From contig JBGAPI010000001.1 in NCBI GenBank assembly GCA_044221335.1, positions 62,001 through 126,000 on the forward strand: a DNA stretch of 64,000 bases, written 5' to 3'. The position numbers and the translations under genes were made by a program. Source of the DNA: JBGAPI01 sp044221335 (GTDB taxonomy: Bacteria > Pseudomonadota > Gammaproteobacteria > Xanthomonadales > Ahniellaceae). Shown in pieces: positions 17,659 to 25,497 of this stretch; the stretch's first letter is position 1, and every line of letters starts with the position of its first letter. The notes beneath the pieces are model-generated. The model saw nothing but the letters and a program-made list of their open reading frames with translations, was not told the origin of the DNA and searched no databases.

Positions 17659-18645
17659 ATGTCGTCGTCGCCCCCCGTCCTGGTCACCGGAGCCGCCGGA
17701 TTCATCGGCGCCTACGTCTGTCGCGCCCTCGTCGCGCGCGGCGACGACGTGGTCGGGGTCGACAACTTCAACAGCTACTACGACCCGGCGCTGAAGCACG
17801 ACCGCGTCGACGCGCTGTGCCCGACCGTGCCGATCGAGCGTCTCGACATCGCCGACAAGGCGGCCTGGGACGCGCTGATCGACCGGCTCCGGCCCCGAGC
17901 GATCGTGCATCTCGCGGCCCAGGCCGGGGTGCGCTACTCGCTGGAGTCGCCCTACACCTACCTGCACTCGAACCTGACCGGGTTCCTGAACGTGCTCGAG
18001 AGCGTGCGCCGGACGAAGCCCGCGCACCTCGTGTACGCCTCCAGTTCGTCGGTCTACGGACGATCGGCCGTGACGCCGTTCTCCGAGGACCAGCGGGTCG
18101 ACGGCCCGCTGTCGCTGTATGCCGCGACCAAGGCCTCGAACGAACTGATGGCGCACAGCTATGCGCATCTGTTCCGCATCCCGCTGACCGGACTGCGCTT
18201 TTTCACGGTCTACGGCCCCTGGGGTCGACCGGACATGGCGCCGCTGCTGTTTTCCCGGGCGATCCTGGCCGGCCGGCCGATCGACGTGTTCAACCACGGA
18301 AAGATGCGCCGCGACTTCACCCACGTCGACGATATCGTCGCCGGCGTGCTGGCGGCGCTGGACCGGCCGCCGGCGGACGACGGCACCGCACCCCCGTGCC
18401 GGGTCTACAACCTCGGCAACCACCAGCCGGAAGAGCTCGCCGATTTCATCGCGGTGATCGAGGCCGCGGCGGGGCGTCCGGCGGTGAAGATCATGAAACC
18501 GATGCAGGCGGGTGACATGCTGGAGACCGCCGCGTCGACCGACCGGTCGCGCGACGACCTCGGCTTCGTGCCGCGGATCGGCATCGCGGAGGGCCTGCCG
18601 CCGGTGGTGGCGTGGTGCCGCGACTATTTCAAGGAAAGGCTGTAA
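17659..18645 (+). CDS. NAD-dependent epimerase, UDP-glucuronate 4-epimerase-like
   Basis: ATG 17659 yields 328 residues. The Rossmann start GAAGFIGAYVCRAL lies at about residues 11-24. Further signatures are VDNFNSYYDPALKHDR, HLAAQAGVRYSLESP, the catalytic SSSVYG and YAATKASNE (YxxxK), and RFFTVYGPWGRPDMA, all typical of UDP-glucuronate/UDP-glucose epimerases. It would supply an epimerised sugar nucleotide for surface glycans. The GT2 gene follows after 10 bp, so the two probably form an operon with the LABN gene. No strong Shine-Dalgarno precedes the chosen ATG, so it could be leaderless or start further upstream. Confidence 0.88.
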   Translation: MSSSPPVLVTGAAGFIGAYVCRALVARGDDVVGVDNFNSYYDPALKHDRVDALCPTVPIERLDIADKAAWDALIDRLRPRAIVHLAAQAGVRYSLESPYTYLHSNLTGFLNVLESVRRTKPAHLVYASSSSVYGRSAVTPFSEDQRVDGPLSLYAATKASNELMAHSYAHLFRIPLTGLRFFTVYGPWGRPDMAPLLFSRAILAGRPIDVFNHGKMRRDFTHVDDIVAGVLAALDRPPADDGTAPPCRVYNLGNHQPEELADFIAVIEAAAGRPAVKIMKPMQAGDMLETAASTDRSRDDLGFVPRIGIAEGLPPVVAWCRDYFKERL

Positions 18646-18655
18646 GGAACCTTCG

Positions 18656-19381
18656 ATGGCGAGTCTGGAACTGTCGGTCGTGGTGCCGGTGCACAACGAG
18701 CGCGACAACATCGTGCCCCTGATCGAGGAGATCGTCGCGGCGCTGCGCGAGCGTCTCGCGTTCGAGATCGTCTATGTCGACGACCGCTCGAAGGACGACT
18801 CCCTCGCCGTGCTGGACAAGGCGCGCCAGCGCTTCCCGGAGCTTCGGGTGATGCGCCACCTGTCGCAGTCCGGGCAGAGCACCGCGGTGCGCAGCGGGGT
18901 CAAGGCGGCGCGCGGCACCTGGGTGGCGACGCTCGATGGCGACGGCCAGAACGACCCGGCCGACATCGTCAAGCTGCTGGCCGCACGCGACGGCGCCGAC
19001 CCGAACGTCCGACTGTTCGCCGGCTGGCGGGTCAACCGCCGCGACGACTTCGTGAAGCGGATCTCGTCGAAGATCGCCAACGGCGTGCGCTCGCGCATCC
19101 TGCGCGACTCCACGCCCGACACCGGCTGCGGCCTGAAGCTGTTCCCGCGCGACCTGTTCCTCGACCTGCCCTACTTCGACCACATGCACCGCTACCTGCC
19201 GGCGCTGGTGCAGCGGGCCGGCTTCCAGACGCTGTCGGTGCCGGTCAACCACCGGCCGCGCACCCAGGGGGTGTCGAAGTACGGCATGTGGAACCGGCTG
19301 TGGGTCGGCATCGCCGACCTGCGCGGGGTGGGTTGGCTGATCCGGCGGGCGAAGCGCACCGGGGTGGAGGAACTGTCGTGA
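18656..19381 (+). CDS. Family 2 glycosyltransferase (dolichyl-phosphate-mannose-synthase-like)
   Basis: ATG 18656 with AAGGA 8 bp upstream gives 241 residues, a single GT2 domain without C-terminal membrane helices. Signatures are LSVVVPVHNERDNI, IVYVDDRSKDDS, the DGDGQNDP metal-binding DxD region, and TPDTGCGLKLFPRD. Such proteins transfer a sugar from a nucleotide donor to a polyprenyl phosphate. Here the LABN membrane protein overlaps its stop (TGATG), a pairing found in lipid A or O-antigen modification clusters of this order, so the donor-lipid product is probably used in envelope glycan modification. The substrate is not evident. Confidence 0.88.
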   Translation: MASLELSVVVPVHNERDNIVPLIEEIVAALRERLAFEIVYVDDRSKDDSLAVLDKARQRFPELRVMRHLSQSGQSTAVRSGVKAARGTWVATLDGDGQNDPADIVKLLAARDGADPNVRLFAGWRVNRRDDFVKRISSKIANGVRSRILRDSTPDTGCGLKLFPRDLFLDLPYFDHMHRYLPALVQRAGFQTLSVPVNHRPRTQGVSKYGMWNRLWVGIADLRGVGWLIRRAKRTGVEELS

Positions 19382-19707
19382 TGAACGACCCGATCACCTG
19401 GCTCGCCTGGACCGGAGTCGTGGTCACCCCCTGGAAGCTGATCGGCTACGTCGGCACGCTGATGTTCAGCGGACGCTGGGTGCTGCAGTTCGTCGCTTCG
19501 AAGCAGCACGGCAAGCCGGTGATCCCGCGCGCCTTCTGGTACATGAGCATCGCCGGCAGCCTGATGCTGCTGTCGTACTTCACGCTGTCGAACAAGGCCG
19601 ACTCGGTCGGCGTGCTGAACAACCTGTTCCCGATCTTCACCGCCTGCTACAGCCTCTACCTCGACATCCGGCATCGCGGGTGGGATCGCTCGAAAGCCTC
19701 GCACTAG
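19381..19707 (+). CDS. LABN-domain membrane protein (lipid-A-disaccharide synthase N-terminal-like)
   Basis: A 108-residue membrane protein whose ATG overlaps the GT2 stop. It matches the lipid-A-disaccharide synthase N-terminal domain (LABN) family: KLIGYVGTLMFSGRWVLQF, SKQHGKPVIPRAFWYMSI and NLFPIFTACYSLYLDIRH. The three segments imply three membrane helices, like those in small EmrE/ArnE-type flippases. Despite its name it lacks the LpxB catalytic part. With the neighbouring GT2 it likely handles an undecaprenyl-linked sugar for lipid A or another glycan; that role is inferred. Confidence 0.88.
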   Translation: MNDPITWLAWTGVVVTPWKLIGYVGTLMFSGRWVLQFVASKQHGKPVIPRAFWYMSIAGSLMLLSYFTLSNKADSVGVLNNLFPIFTACYSLYLDIRHRGWDRSKASH

Positions 19708-19709
19708 CT

Positions 19710-19772
19710 GCAGGGCTGGTACTGCCCGCCATTGCGAGACGTTCGGGCGATGGCGGGCAGTGCCCGCCCTAC
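19710..19772. repeat. GTAG-type REP pair (GGGCGGGC...GCCCGCC)
   Basis: The right arm GGCGGGCAGTGCCCGCCCTAC (19752-19772) is a hairpin with the outer CTAC, the complement of GTAG. The left arm (19710-19730) is a degenerate copy. It lies just after the LABN stop codon and before the rpmB promoter. Confidence 0.7.
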
Positions 19773-19778
19773 CCTGAT

Positions 19779-19807
19779 TTGCCGCGCCGCCGCAAATCAG
19801 GTATAAA
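19779..19807 (+). promoter_or_regulatory. Probable sigma-70 promoter of rpmB-rpmG
   Basis: TTGCCG at 19779-19784 and TATAAA at 19802-19807, spaced 17 bp. The -35 lies inside a perfect inverted repeat with 9-bp arms (CTGATTTGC/GCAAATCAG, 19774-19800), so the repeat could be a protein-binding site or a hairpin. Confidence 0.6.
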
Positions 19808-19955
19808 GCCGGCCCCATTTTGACCGCCCGACCCGTGTGGGGTCGGCGCGGACGTTCCACCTTCCCGCCCACACAGGGGATTTCCGCGCAGCGCAAATCC
19901 CCGGGGAGCCGACGCCGTCCGGGCTACGGACGACAACCACGAGTACGAGGTGCAT
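19808..19955 (+). promoter_or_regulatory. Structured 5' leader of rpmB-rpmG
   Basis: About 140 nt between the promoter and the rpmB ATG can fold extensively. GGGGATTT (19877-19884) pairs with AAATCCCC (19895-19902). GTCCG and CGGAC further on form a small hairpin, and GGTCGGCG near 19840 can pair with CGCCGACC-like bases near 19910. Such leaders often carry feedback control of ribosomal protein operons; this one is not a class I recognise. Confidence 0.4.
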
Positions 19956-20192
19956 ATGGCACGTACATGCCAAGTTACGGGTAAGCGGGCGCAGTCGGGA
20001 CACAACGTCTCGCACGCCAACAACAAGACCAAGCGGCGCTGGCAGCCGAACCTCCACGAGCGCCGTTTCTGGGTGCCGGCGGAGAAGCGCTGGGTGAAGC
20101 TCCGCGTTTCCACTCAGGCCCTGCGCACCATCGACAAGAACGGCATCGAGGCCGTGCTTGCCGAGCTGCGTGCTCGTGGCGAAAAGGTCTAA
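19956..20192 (+). CDS. rpmB: 50S ribosomal protein L28
   Basis: Exactly 78 residues, beginning MARTCQVTGKRAQSGHNVSH and containing NNKTKRRWQPNLHERRFW, both diagnostic of bacterial L28. L28 is a small basic protein of the large subunit, near the exit-site tRNA. ATG 19956 gives the canonical N-terminus. rpmG follows after 12 bp, the usual pair. Codon use is strongly biased, as for highly expressed genes. Confidence 0.98.
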   Translation: MARTCQVTGKRAQSGHNVSHANNKTKRRWQPNLHERRFWVPAEKRWVKLRVSTQALRTIDKNGIEAVLAELRARGEKV

Positions 20193-20204
20193 GGAGAACC
20201 GACC

Positions 20205-20369
20205 ATGGCGTCCAAGCGCGACAAGATCCGTCTGGTGTCCACCGCGGGCACCGGCCACTTCTACACCACCGACAAGAACAAGAAGAACACGCCGGAAAAG
20301 ATGGCCGTGATGAAGTACGACCCGCGTGTGCGCAAGCACGTGGAGTACAAGGAAGCGAAGATCAAGTAG
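20205..20369 (+). CDS. rpmG: 50S ribosomal protein L33
   Basis: A 54-residue protein with MASKRDKIRLVSTAGTGHFY, TTDKNKKNTPEKM and the ending VEYKEAKIK, typical of the Zn-free form of L33. AAGGAG lies 8 bp before the ATG. It completes the rpmB-rpmG operon and is followed by a strong terminator. Confidence 0.97.
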   Translation: MASKRDKIRLVSTAGTGHFYTTDKNKKNTPEKMAVMKYDPRVRKHVEYKEAKIK

Positions 20370-20458
20370 GCACGTCGGGAAGTCCGCCGCATGGCGGGTT
20401 TCTTCTGTCGGTGGAGCGAACCTCGGTCCGCTGCTCCGATCGCTGCACCAGAACAAGA

Positions 20459-20482
20459 AACCCGCCGAGAGGCGGGTTTTTT
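20459..20482 (+). terminator. Rho-independent terminator after rpmG
   Basis: ACCCGCC GAGA GGCGGGT followed by six T's: a 7-bp GC-rich stem with a four-base loop. A weaker hairpin (CCGCC GCAT GGCGG) lies upstream at 20384-20397, just after the rpmG stop. Confidence 0.9.
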
Positions 20483-20503
20483 GCTTGATCGCCGTGACGG
20501 CTC

Positions 20504-20525
20504 AGCGGCGCGAGCGCCGCTCTAC
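20504..20525. repeat. Single GTAG-type REP
   Basis: AGCGGCGCGAGCGCCGCT followed by CTAC. The CTA at 20522-20524 is the complement of the TAG stop of the minus-strand gene 20522-20860. Confidence 0.6.
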
Positions 20526-20860
20526 TGGCTGGCGGCCTGGCAGCCCAGCAGATCCTGGTCGTTGACGGTCCACAGGTCGTCCTGGCACAGCTTCACGTGC
20601 GGCACCACGCACTCGTCGCCGTCCTCGTCGACCAGGCGCACGTCGTAGCTGTCGCAGGGCACGCCCTGGAGGTCGTAGGACTCGCCGGAGTTGATCACCT
20701 GGTTGCCGAGCTGGTCGGGGCCCCAGGCCTTGTCCTTGGTGGAGGACAGGAACAGCTGGTGGAAGGCCCAGTGCGAATGGTTGGTGATGCGCACCGTGGA
20801 GGCGGAGGCGGTGGACGCCACGACGGCGAGCGCGATACCCAGTCCGATCTGACGCAGCAT
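20522..20860 (-). CDS. Small exported protein of unknown function
   Basis: A 112-residue protein with a signal peptide (MLRQIGLGIALAVVASTASA) and a beta-rich mature part. It contains RITNHSHWAFHQLFLSS, WGPDQLGNQVINSG, GVPCDSYDVRLVDEDGDEC and CQDDLWTVNDQDLLGC. I recognise this pattern (a His/Trp N-terminal strand, WGPDQLG, YDvRLVDEDGDxC) as recurring in small exported proteins of proteobacteria, but no function is known to me. Four cysteines could make two disulfides. It is monocistronic; its stop codon lies within a REP. Confidence 0.72.
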   Translation of the reverse strand: MLRQIGLGIALAVVASTASASTVRITNHSHWAFHQLFLSSTKDKAWGPDQLGNQVINSGESYDLQGVPCDSYDVRLVDEDGDECVVPHVKLCQDDLWTVNDQDLLGCQAASQ

Positions 20861-20995
20861 GATGTCTATTCCCCGAAGATTTTGGCCGGACGATTCCGGC
20901 GCGTCGATGAGACTCCGTCCCATTCCGCTCGGCAAGCCCCGGCGCCCGTGGGCGCCGTCATAGTTTGTGGCGCCCGCGCCGCCGTTGACCGGCGT

Positions 20996-22201
20996 TCAGG
21001 CGACACCGCTCGCCAGGGTGTAGCCGCGCAGGCGCTGCGCGTAGGCCTCGAGCGCGGCGATGCCCGATCGCTCGGCATCGCGGATCCAGTTCTGCAGGTC
21101 CGCAAGCAGCGCGTCGCTCGATTTGCCCGACCGTTCCAGCGCCGCCGCCAGGCGGCGGCGGTAGTCGACGACCCTGGCCAGCATCTCGTTGGAGTCGATC
21201 ACTTCCTGCAGCCGTGCCTTGGCGGCACCGTCGAGCCAGCGGCCGTCGGAAGACAGCGCACGGCGCAGCTTGCCGGTCATCTTGGCGAACTTCGCTCCGG
21301 CCGCCTCGGCCTCGGCGCGCATCACCGGCTGCATCACGTCGCGGAAGTAGCTCTGCATGACGACGAAGCGGCAGGTCAGCAGGGCCTTGACCGTCTCCAT
21401 GTCCGGCAGGCTGATGCCCGGACGCTCGGCGAGCGTCGGGGCGACCCGCAGCACCTTGGCGAGGCCAACGATCTTCATCGCCCGGATCAGGAACCAGCCG
21501 ATGTCGAACTCGTAGCGGCGCAGCGCGAACTTGGCCGAGCTCGGGAACGCGTGATGGTTGTTGTGCAGCTCCTCGCCGCCGAGGAAGAAGGCGATCGGGG
21601 TGATGTTGGTCGACTGGTCGTCGGTCTCGAAGTTGCGGTAACCCCACCAGTGGCCGAGGCCGTTGATCACGCCGGCGGCGAAGATCGGAATCCACAGCAT
21701 CTGGATCGCCCACATCGCGAGACCCACCGCGCCGAAAAGCGCGAGGCTGACGAACAGCAGCAGGGTCGGGCCCAGCGCCGGATACGGCGCGTAGATGCGC
21801 CGCTCGAGCCAGTCGTCGACGGTGCCGACGCCGTACTGCTCGATCATCGCGCGGTCCTTGCAGGCCTGCTGGTACAGGGTGACGCCATGCCACATCACCT
21901 TGCCGATGCCGTGGGTCACCGGGCTGTGCGGATCCTCGGCGGTCTCGACCGCGGCGTGGTGCTTGCGGTGGATCGCGACCCATTCCTTGGTGACCATCGC
22001 GGTCGTCAGCCAGCACCAGAAGCGCAGCACGTGGGCGACGACCGGGTGGAAGTCGACGCCGCGATGGGTGGCACTGCGGTGCAGGTACAGGGTGACGCCC
22101 CACACCGTGAGCTGGGTGGCGATCGCGAAGTAGGCCAGGGTCGGCAGCCACGGCGAGCCGGTGAGGCCGTGGGCCAGCAGGTCGGCGAGTTGAGGGCTCA
22201 T
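20996..22201 (-). CDS. Membrane fatty-acid desaturase (acyl-CoA delta-9 / DesA type)
   Basis: A 401-residue membrane enzyme with the three His boxes of the family: HRSATHR (about residues 41-47), HRKHH (about 78-82) and HNNHHAFPSS. Hydrophobic stretches around them make the usual four helices. It inserts a double bond into acyl chains with a di-iron centre, using an electron carrier, to adjust membrane fluidity. Compared with stearoyl-CoA desaturases, the C-terminal part from about residue 270 is a long helical extension (YFRDVMQPVMRAEAEAAG onward), as in DesA-type proteins from Pseudomonas and relatives. It is divergent from the ABC exporter genes. Confidence 0.92.
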   Translation of the reverse strand: MSPQLADLLAHGLTGSPWLPTLAYFAIATQLTVWGVTLYLHRSATHRGVDFHPVVAHVLRFWCWLTTAMVTKEWVAIHRKHHAAVETAEDPHSPVTHGIGKVMWHGVTLYQQACKDRAMIEQYGVGTVDDWLERRIYAPYPALGPTLLLFVSLALFGAVGLAMWAIQMLWIPIFAAGVINGLGHWWGYRNFETDDQSTNITPIAFFLGGEELHNNHHAFPSSAKFALRRYEFDIGWFLIRAMKIVGLAKVLRVAPTLAERPGISLPDMETVKALLTCRFVVMQSYFRDVMQPVMRAEAEAAGAKFAKMTGKLRRALSSDGRWLDGAAKARLQEVIDSNEMLARVVDYRRRLAAALERSGKSSDALLADLQNWIRDAERSGIAALEAYAQRLRGYTLASGVA

Positions 22202-22357
22202 GTCGGAACTCGAAAAATCGGAGCGGCGATTATCGGGTCGGCGTTGGTCGCCGGCAATTCATCGAAGGTCATGAATGTTGCGTGCCGCCGACATTCGCGC
22301 TTGCCCGGTTCTCCACGGGCGGGGAGAATCGGCGGTTTGCATCCAGCCGGAATCGCC

Positions 22358-23275
22358 GTGGCGGACCTGCTCGTCGCCCACTCCCTGACTCGCCGCTACG
22401 GCCAGCGCACCGCGCTGGACGACGTCAGCCTGTCGCTCGCCCGCGGCGAGGTGCTGGGCCTGCTCGGGGTCAATGGCGCCGGCAAGTCGACCCTGCTGTC
22501 GCTGCTCTCCGGCGTGCAGCGGCCCGACGGCGGACGGGTCGAGATCGAGGGCCAGCGGCTCGACCACGACCCGCGTCTCGCGCGGCGCCGGATCGGCTGG
22601 CTGTCCGAGGACAACCCGCTGCTCGGCGACCTGACCGTCGGCGAGACGCTCGACCTCGCCGCGCAGCTGCGCGGCCTCGCCGCGACGGAACGCCGCGCCG
22701 CGGTCGCGCGCTGCGTCGAACGCTTCGAACTCGGCGCCTTCGAGCGTCGGCTGGTGGGGCTGCTGTCGCGCGGCCAGCGCCAGCGCGTCGGACTGGCGCA
22801 GGCGCTGGTCCACGGACCGGCGATCCTGCTGCTCGACGAACCGAGTGCCGGCCTCGATCCGGTCCAGGCCGCCGAGTTCCGCCGCCAGGTCGCCGCGGCC
22901 CGCGCCGACGCGGCGATCGTGCTGTCGACCCACCTGCTCTCCGAGGTCAGCGCGGTGGCGACCCGGGTCGCGATCCTGCACGCCGGCCGGCTGCGCGACT
23001 CGATCGACCTCGGGGCTTCCAGCGCGGGCGCGCTGGAAGCGCAATTCCTGGATGAGGTGGATCCTGCCTGGTTCGAGGGACTGAAGGACGTGACCGGGAT
23101 GGTCGTATCGAATTCGCGGACGCTTCGCTTCGAATGCGGCGGCGACGAAGCGGCGGCCGAAGTGGCACGGCGCGCCGCGGCGCGCAGTGTGCGCCTGGTG
23201 CGCCTGGCGCCCGCCCCTTCCGGCCTCGAGGCGCGCTTCCTCGCGATCGCGAGCGCGCGGGCGGAGGTGCCGTGA
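22358..23275 (+). CDS. ABC transporter ATP-binding protein (GldA-like)
   Basis: GTG 22358 gives 305 residues. The motifs are Walker A LGVNGAGKSTLLSLL, signature GLLSRGQRQRVGLAQAL (LSxGQ with R), Walker B ILLLDEPSAGLDPVQ and the H-loop STHLL. The domain resembles GldA/NosF-type exporters that pair with an ABC-2 permease, which follows with a GTG overlapping this stop. The next gene adds a GldG-like periplasmic subunit. The substrate cannot be read. Weak ribosome site, so the start is provisional. Confidence 0.92.
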   Translation: MADLLVAHSLTRRYGQRTALDDVSLSLARGEVLGLLGVNGAGKSTLLSLLSGVQRPDGGRVEIEGQRLDHDPRLARRRIGWLSEDNPLLGDLTVGETLDLAAQLRGLAATERRAAVARCVERFELGAFERRLVGLLSRGQRQRVGLAQALVHGPAILLLDEPSAGLDPVQAAEFRRQVAAARADAAIVLSTHLLSEVSAVATRVAILHAGRLRDSIDLGASSAGALEAQFLDEVDPAWFEGLKDVTGMVVSNSRTLRFECGGDEAAAEVARRAAARSVRLVRLAPAPSGLEARFLAIASARAEVP

Positions 23276-24030
23276 GCGCCCTCGTCGCCGTGATCCGCCG
23301 CGATCTCGTGATCGCCTTCGCCACCCCGTTGTGGTGGACGATCGCCGGTTGCCAGATGGCGCTGATGAGCTGGCTGTTCCTGTCCCAGGTCGACGGCTAC
23401 CTGCAGATCGCCGGACGACTCGTCGGCAGCTCCGACGCGCCCGGCGTCACCGACCTCGTCGCAGCACCGTTCGCCGGGACCCTGGTCGGGCTGATGACCT
23501 ACGTCGCGCCGCTCATCACCATGCGCGCGCTCGCCGAGGAGCGTCGCCAGGGGACGCTGACGGTGCTGCTGGCGAGCGGCATCGGCGAAGGAACGCTGGT
23601 GGTCGCGAAATGGCTCGCGGTCGTGCTGCAGCTGGGGCTGCTGGCGGCGCTGGCCTGGCTGCTGCCGCTGACCCTCGCCGCCGCGGCGCCGATCGACGTG
23701 CCGCGCCTCGGAATAGCGGCGATCGGCATCCTGGCCGCGCTCGCGACCTACGGTGCGATCGGCGTGCTGGTGTCGTCCTACGCCCGGCATCCGGCCGCGG
23801 CCGCGGCGGCGACGCTGCTGGTCAACACGTTGCTGTGGATGCTCGACAGCAGCGCCCGGGCCCACGGCGAGACCGGCGGCCTGATCAACCTGCTGGCCCT
23901 GCCGACCCACCTGCAGGCGAGCCAGGCGGGCATCCTCTCCACCGCCGATCTCGGCTATTTCGCGGTCCTGAGCGCCGCGGCGCTGGCACTCGCCGCCCGC
24001 CGAGTCGCCCGCATCCGGGAGGACGCGTGA
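23272..24030 (+). CDS. ABC-2 type permease (GldF-like)
   Basis: A 252-residue protein with about six membrane helices, starting at GTG 23272, which overlaps the ATPase stop (GTGA). Typical ABC-2 features are the N-terminal RRDLVIAFATPLWWTIAG and the coupling segment RALAEERRQGTLTVLLAS. The last residues ARRVARIREDA are followed by a GTGA overlap with the next gene, so the three proteins form a coupled module. Because GldF/GldG modules also occur outside gliding bacteria, a general export or stress role is as likely as gliding. Confidence 0.9.
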   Translation: MSALVAVIRRDLVIAFATPLWWTIAGCQMALMSWLFLSQVDGYLQIAGRLVGSSDAPGVTDLVAAPFAGTLVGLMTYVAPLITMRALAEERRQGTLTVLLASGIGEGTLVVAKWLAVVLQLGLLAALAWLLPLTLAAAAPIDVPRLGIAAIGILAALATYGAIGVLVSSYARHPAAAAAATLLVNTLLWMLDSSARAHGETGGLINLLALPTHLQASQAGILSTADLGYFAVLSAAALALAARRVARIREDA

Positions 24031-25364
24031 GCGCCGGCCGTCGCCTGCACGACGTGCTGCATGCCGTCCTGGTACTGCTCGCGGCAGGGGTCGCGGGAGC
24101 GCTGCTGCTGCGCCACGACGCGCGTGTCGATCTCGGTCGCGGCGGCGCACTTAAGCTGACGCCGGCCAGCGTCTCCGCGCTGGCGGCGCTGCCGGAACCG
24201 CTGACCGTGGTGAGCTATGCCCGCGACAGCGGCAACCTGCGCGCGCTGATCGCCGCGTTCGTCGACCGCTACGGCGCCCGCAAGGCGAACCTGAGCCTCA
24301 GCTTCGTCAATCCCGACCGCGATCCGCAGGCGATGACCCAGCTCGGCATCCGTGTCGACGGCGAGCTGATCCTCACCTACCAGGGACGGACGGCCCACGT
24401 CCTCGAGCTAAAGGAGCGCGAGTTCAGCCGCGCGCTGCTGCGCCTCGCGCGGCCGACGGCGCCGAGGATCGGGTTCCTGATCGGGCACGGCGAACGCCGC
24501 CTCGACGGCTCCGGCAATGCCGACCTCGGCCAGTTCGGCACGGCACTGCGCGAGCAGGGCTTCGCGCTCGAGGCGGTGAACCTCGCCAACAGCGCGGTGG
24601 TGCCGGAGAAGATCGACGCGCTGCTGGTGGCGACGCCGGCGGTGGCGCTGGCGCCGGCGGAGCTGAAGGCGATCAGCGACTACGCGGAGACCGGCGGCGC
24701 GCTGATCTGGTTCGCCGACCCGAACACCCCGTCCGCCGACGATCCGGTGGCCGCGCTGTTCGGCATCACGGTGCTGCCCGGCGTCGTGGTCGACGCCGAG
24801 GGGCAGGGCCTCGGCCTCGGCGATCCGCGCTTCGTCGCGATGACGAAGTTCCCCGATCACCCGGTCACCCGCGGCCTCGATCTGACGGTGCTGCTGCCAC
24901 AAGCCGCGGCGCTGGCCTCACGCGGCGGCAACGCGTTCGCTGCGAAGCCAATCCTGCGCTCCGGGCAGCGCTCCTGGACCGAAACGGGAAAGACCACCGA
25001 CACCGTCGAGTTCAACGCCGACACCGACGAGATCCCGGGTCCGCACGACCTCGCGCTGGCCCTGACCCGGCTGTCGCCGCGCCCCGACCGCAACGAGCAG
25101 CGCGTGCTCCTGGTCGGCGACGGCGACTTCGTCTCCAACAGCTTTCTCGCCAACGGCGGCAATCTCGCGCTGGGTCTTCGCATGTTCAACTGGGTCCTGG
25201 CCGAGGACGCGCTCGCCGACCTGACGCCACCGCAGGCGCCGGATCGCGCGCTGGAGATGGGCCCGGGCCTGACCGTGTTCTACGGCGTCGGCTGCCTGAT
25301 CGTGTTCCCGCTGCTGCTCGCCGCCACCGGCTGGTACCTACGCTGGAAGCGCCGCAGGGCGTAG
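24027..25364 (+). CDS. GldG-like ABC transporter periplasmic/auxiliary subunit (DUF4350-like end)
   Basis: GTG 24027 overlaps the permease stop. The 445-residue chain has an N-terminal membrane helix (VLHAVLVLLAAGVAGALLLR), a GldG-like periplasmic domain with an Asp/Glu-rich body (IGFLIGHGERRLDGSG, GGALIWFADPNTPSADDP, LLVGDGDFVSNSFLANG), and a C-terminal helix (VFYGVGCLIVFPLLLAATGWYL). This is the layout of GldG subunits. The final residues RRRA are followed by TAG, which belongs to a GTAG REP. Confidence 0.88.
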   Translation: MSAGRRLHDVLHAVLVLLAAGVAGALLLRHDARVDLGRGGALKLTPASVSALAALPEPLTVVSYARDSGNLRALIAAFVDRYGARKANLSLSFVNPDRDPQAMTQLGIRVDGELILTYQGRTAHVLELKEREFSRALLRLARPTAPRIGFLIGHGERRLDGSGNADLGQFGTALREQGFALEAVNLANSAVVPEKIDALLVATPAVALAPAELKAISDYAETGGALIWFADPNTPSADDPVAALFGITVLPGVVVDAEGQGLGLGDPRFVAMTKFPDHPVTRGLDLTVLLPQAAALASRGGNAFAAKPILRSGQRSWTETGKTTDTVEFNADTDEIPGPHDLALALTRLSPRPDRNEQRVLLVGDGDFVSNSFLANGGNLALGLRMFNWVLAEDALADLTPPQAPDRALEMGPGLTVFYGVGCLIVFPLLLAATGWYLRWKRRRA

Positions 25365-25382
25365 GGCGCGCCCTGCGCGCCA
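25361..25382. repeat. GTAG-type REP monomer
   Basis: GTAGGGCGCGCCCTGCGCGCC forms a short hairpin; its TAG (25362-25364) is the gldG-like gene's stop codon. A degraded second arm (CGCGGCTG and a CCCCTCCCAC end) can be seen up to about 25490, and no gene lies in the 130 bp up to mnmG. Confidence 0.6.
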
Positions 25383-25497
25383 TCGCGAGGCAGGTCAAAC
25401 AGGACGGCAGCAGCGTGAGGCGCTGGAGCCCCGACGTTCACGCGGCTGATCGCCGTGGACAGAGCCGCGGCTTCCGCCCCTCCCACAGCGCGCCACG

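Noticed and set aside
20597..22300. Long plus-strand frame opposite the desaturase, merging into the ABC ATPase
   Set aside because: The desaturase is intact on the minus strand; the ATPase starts at GTG 22358.
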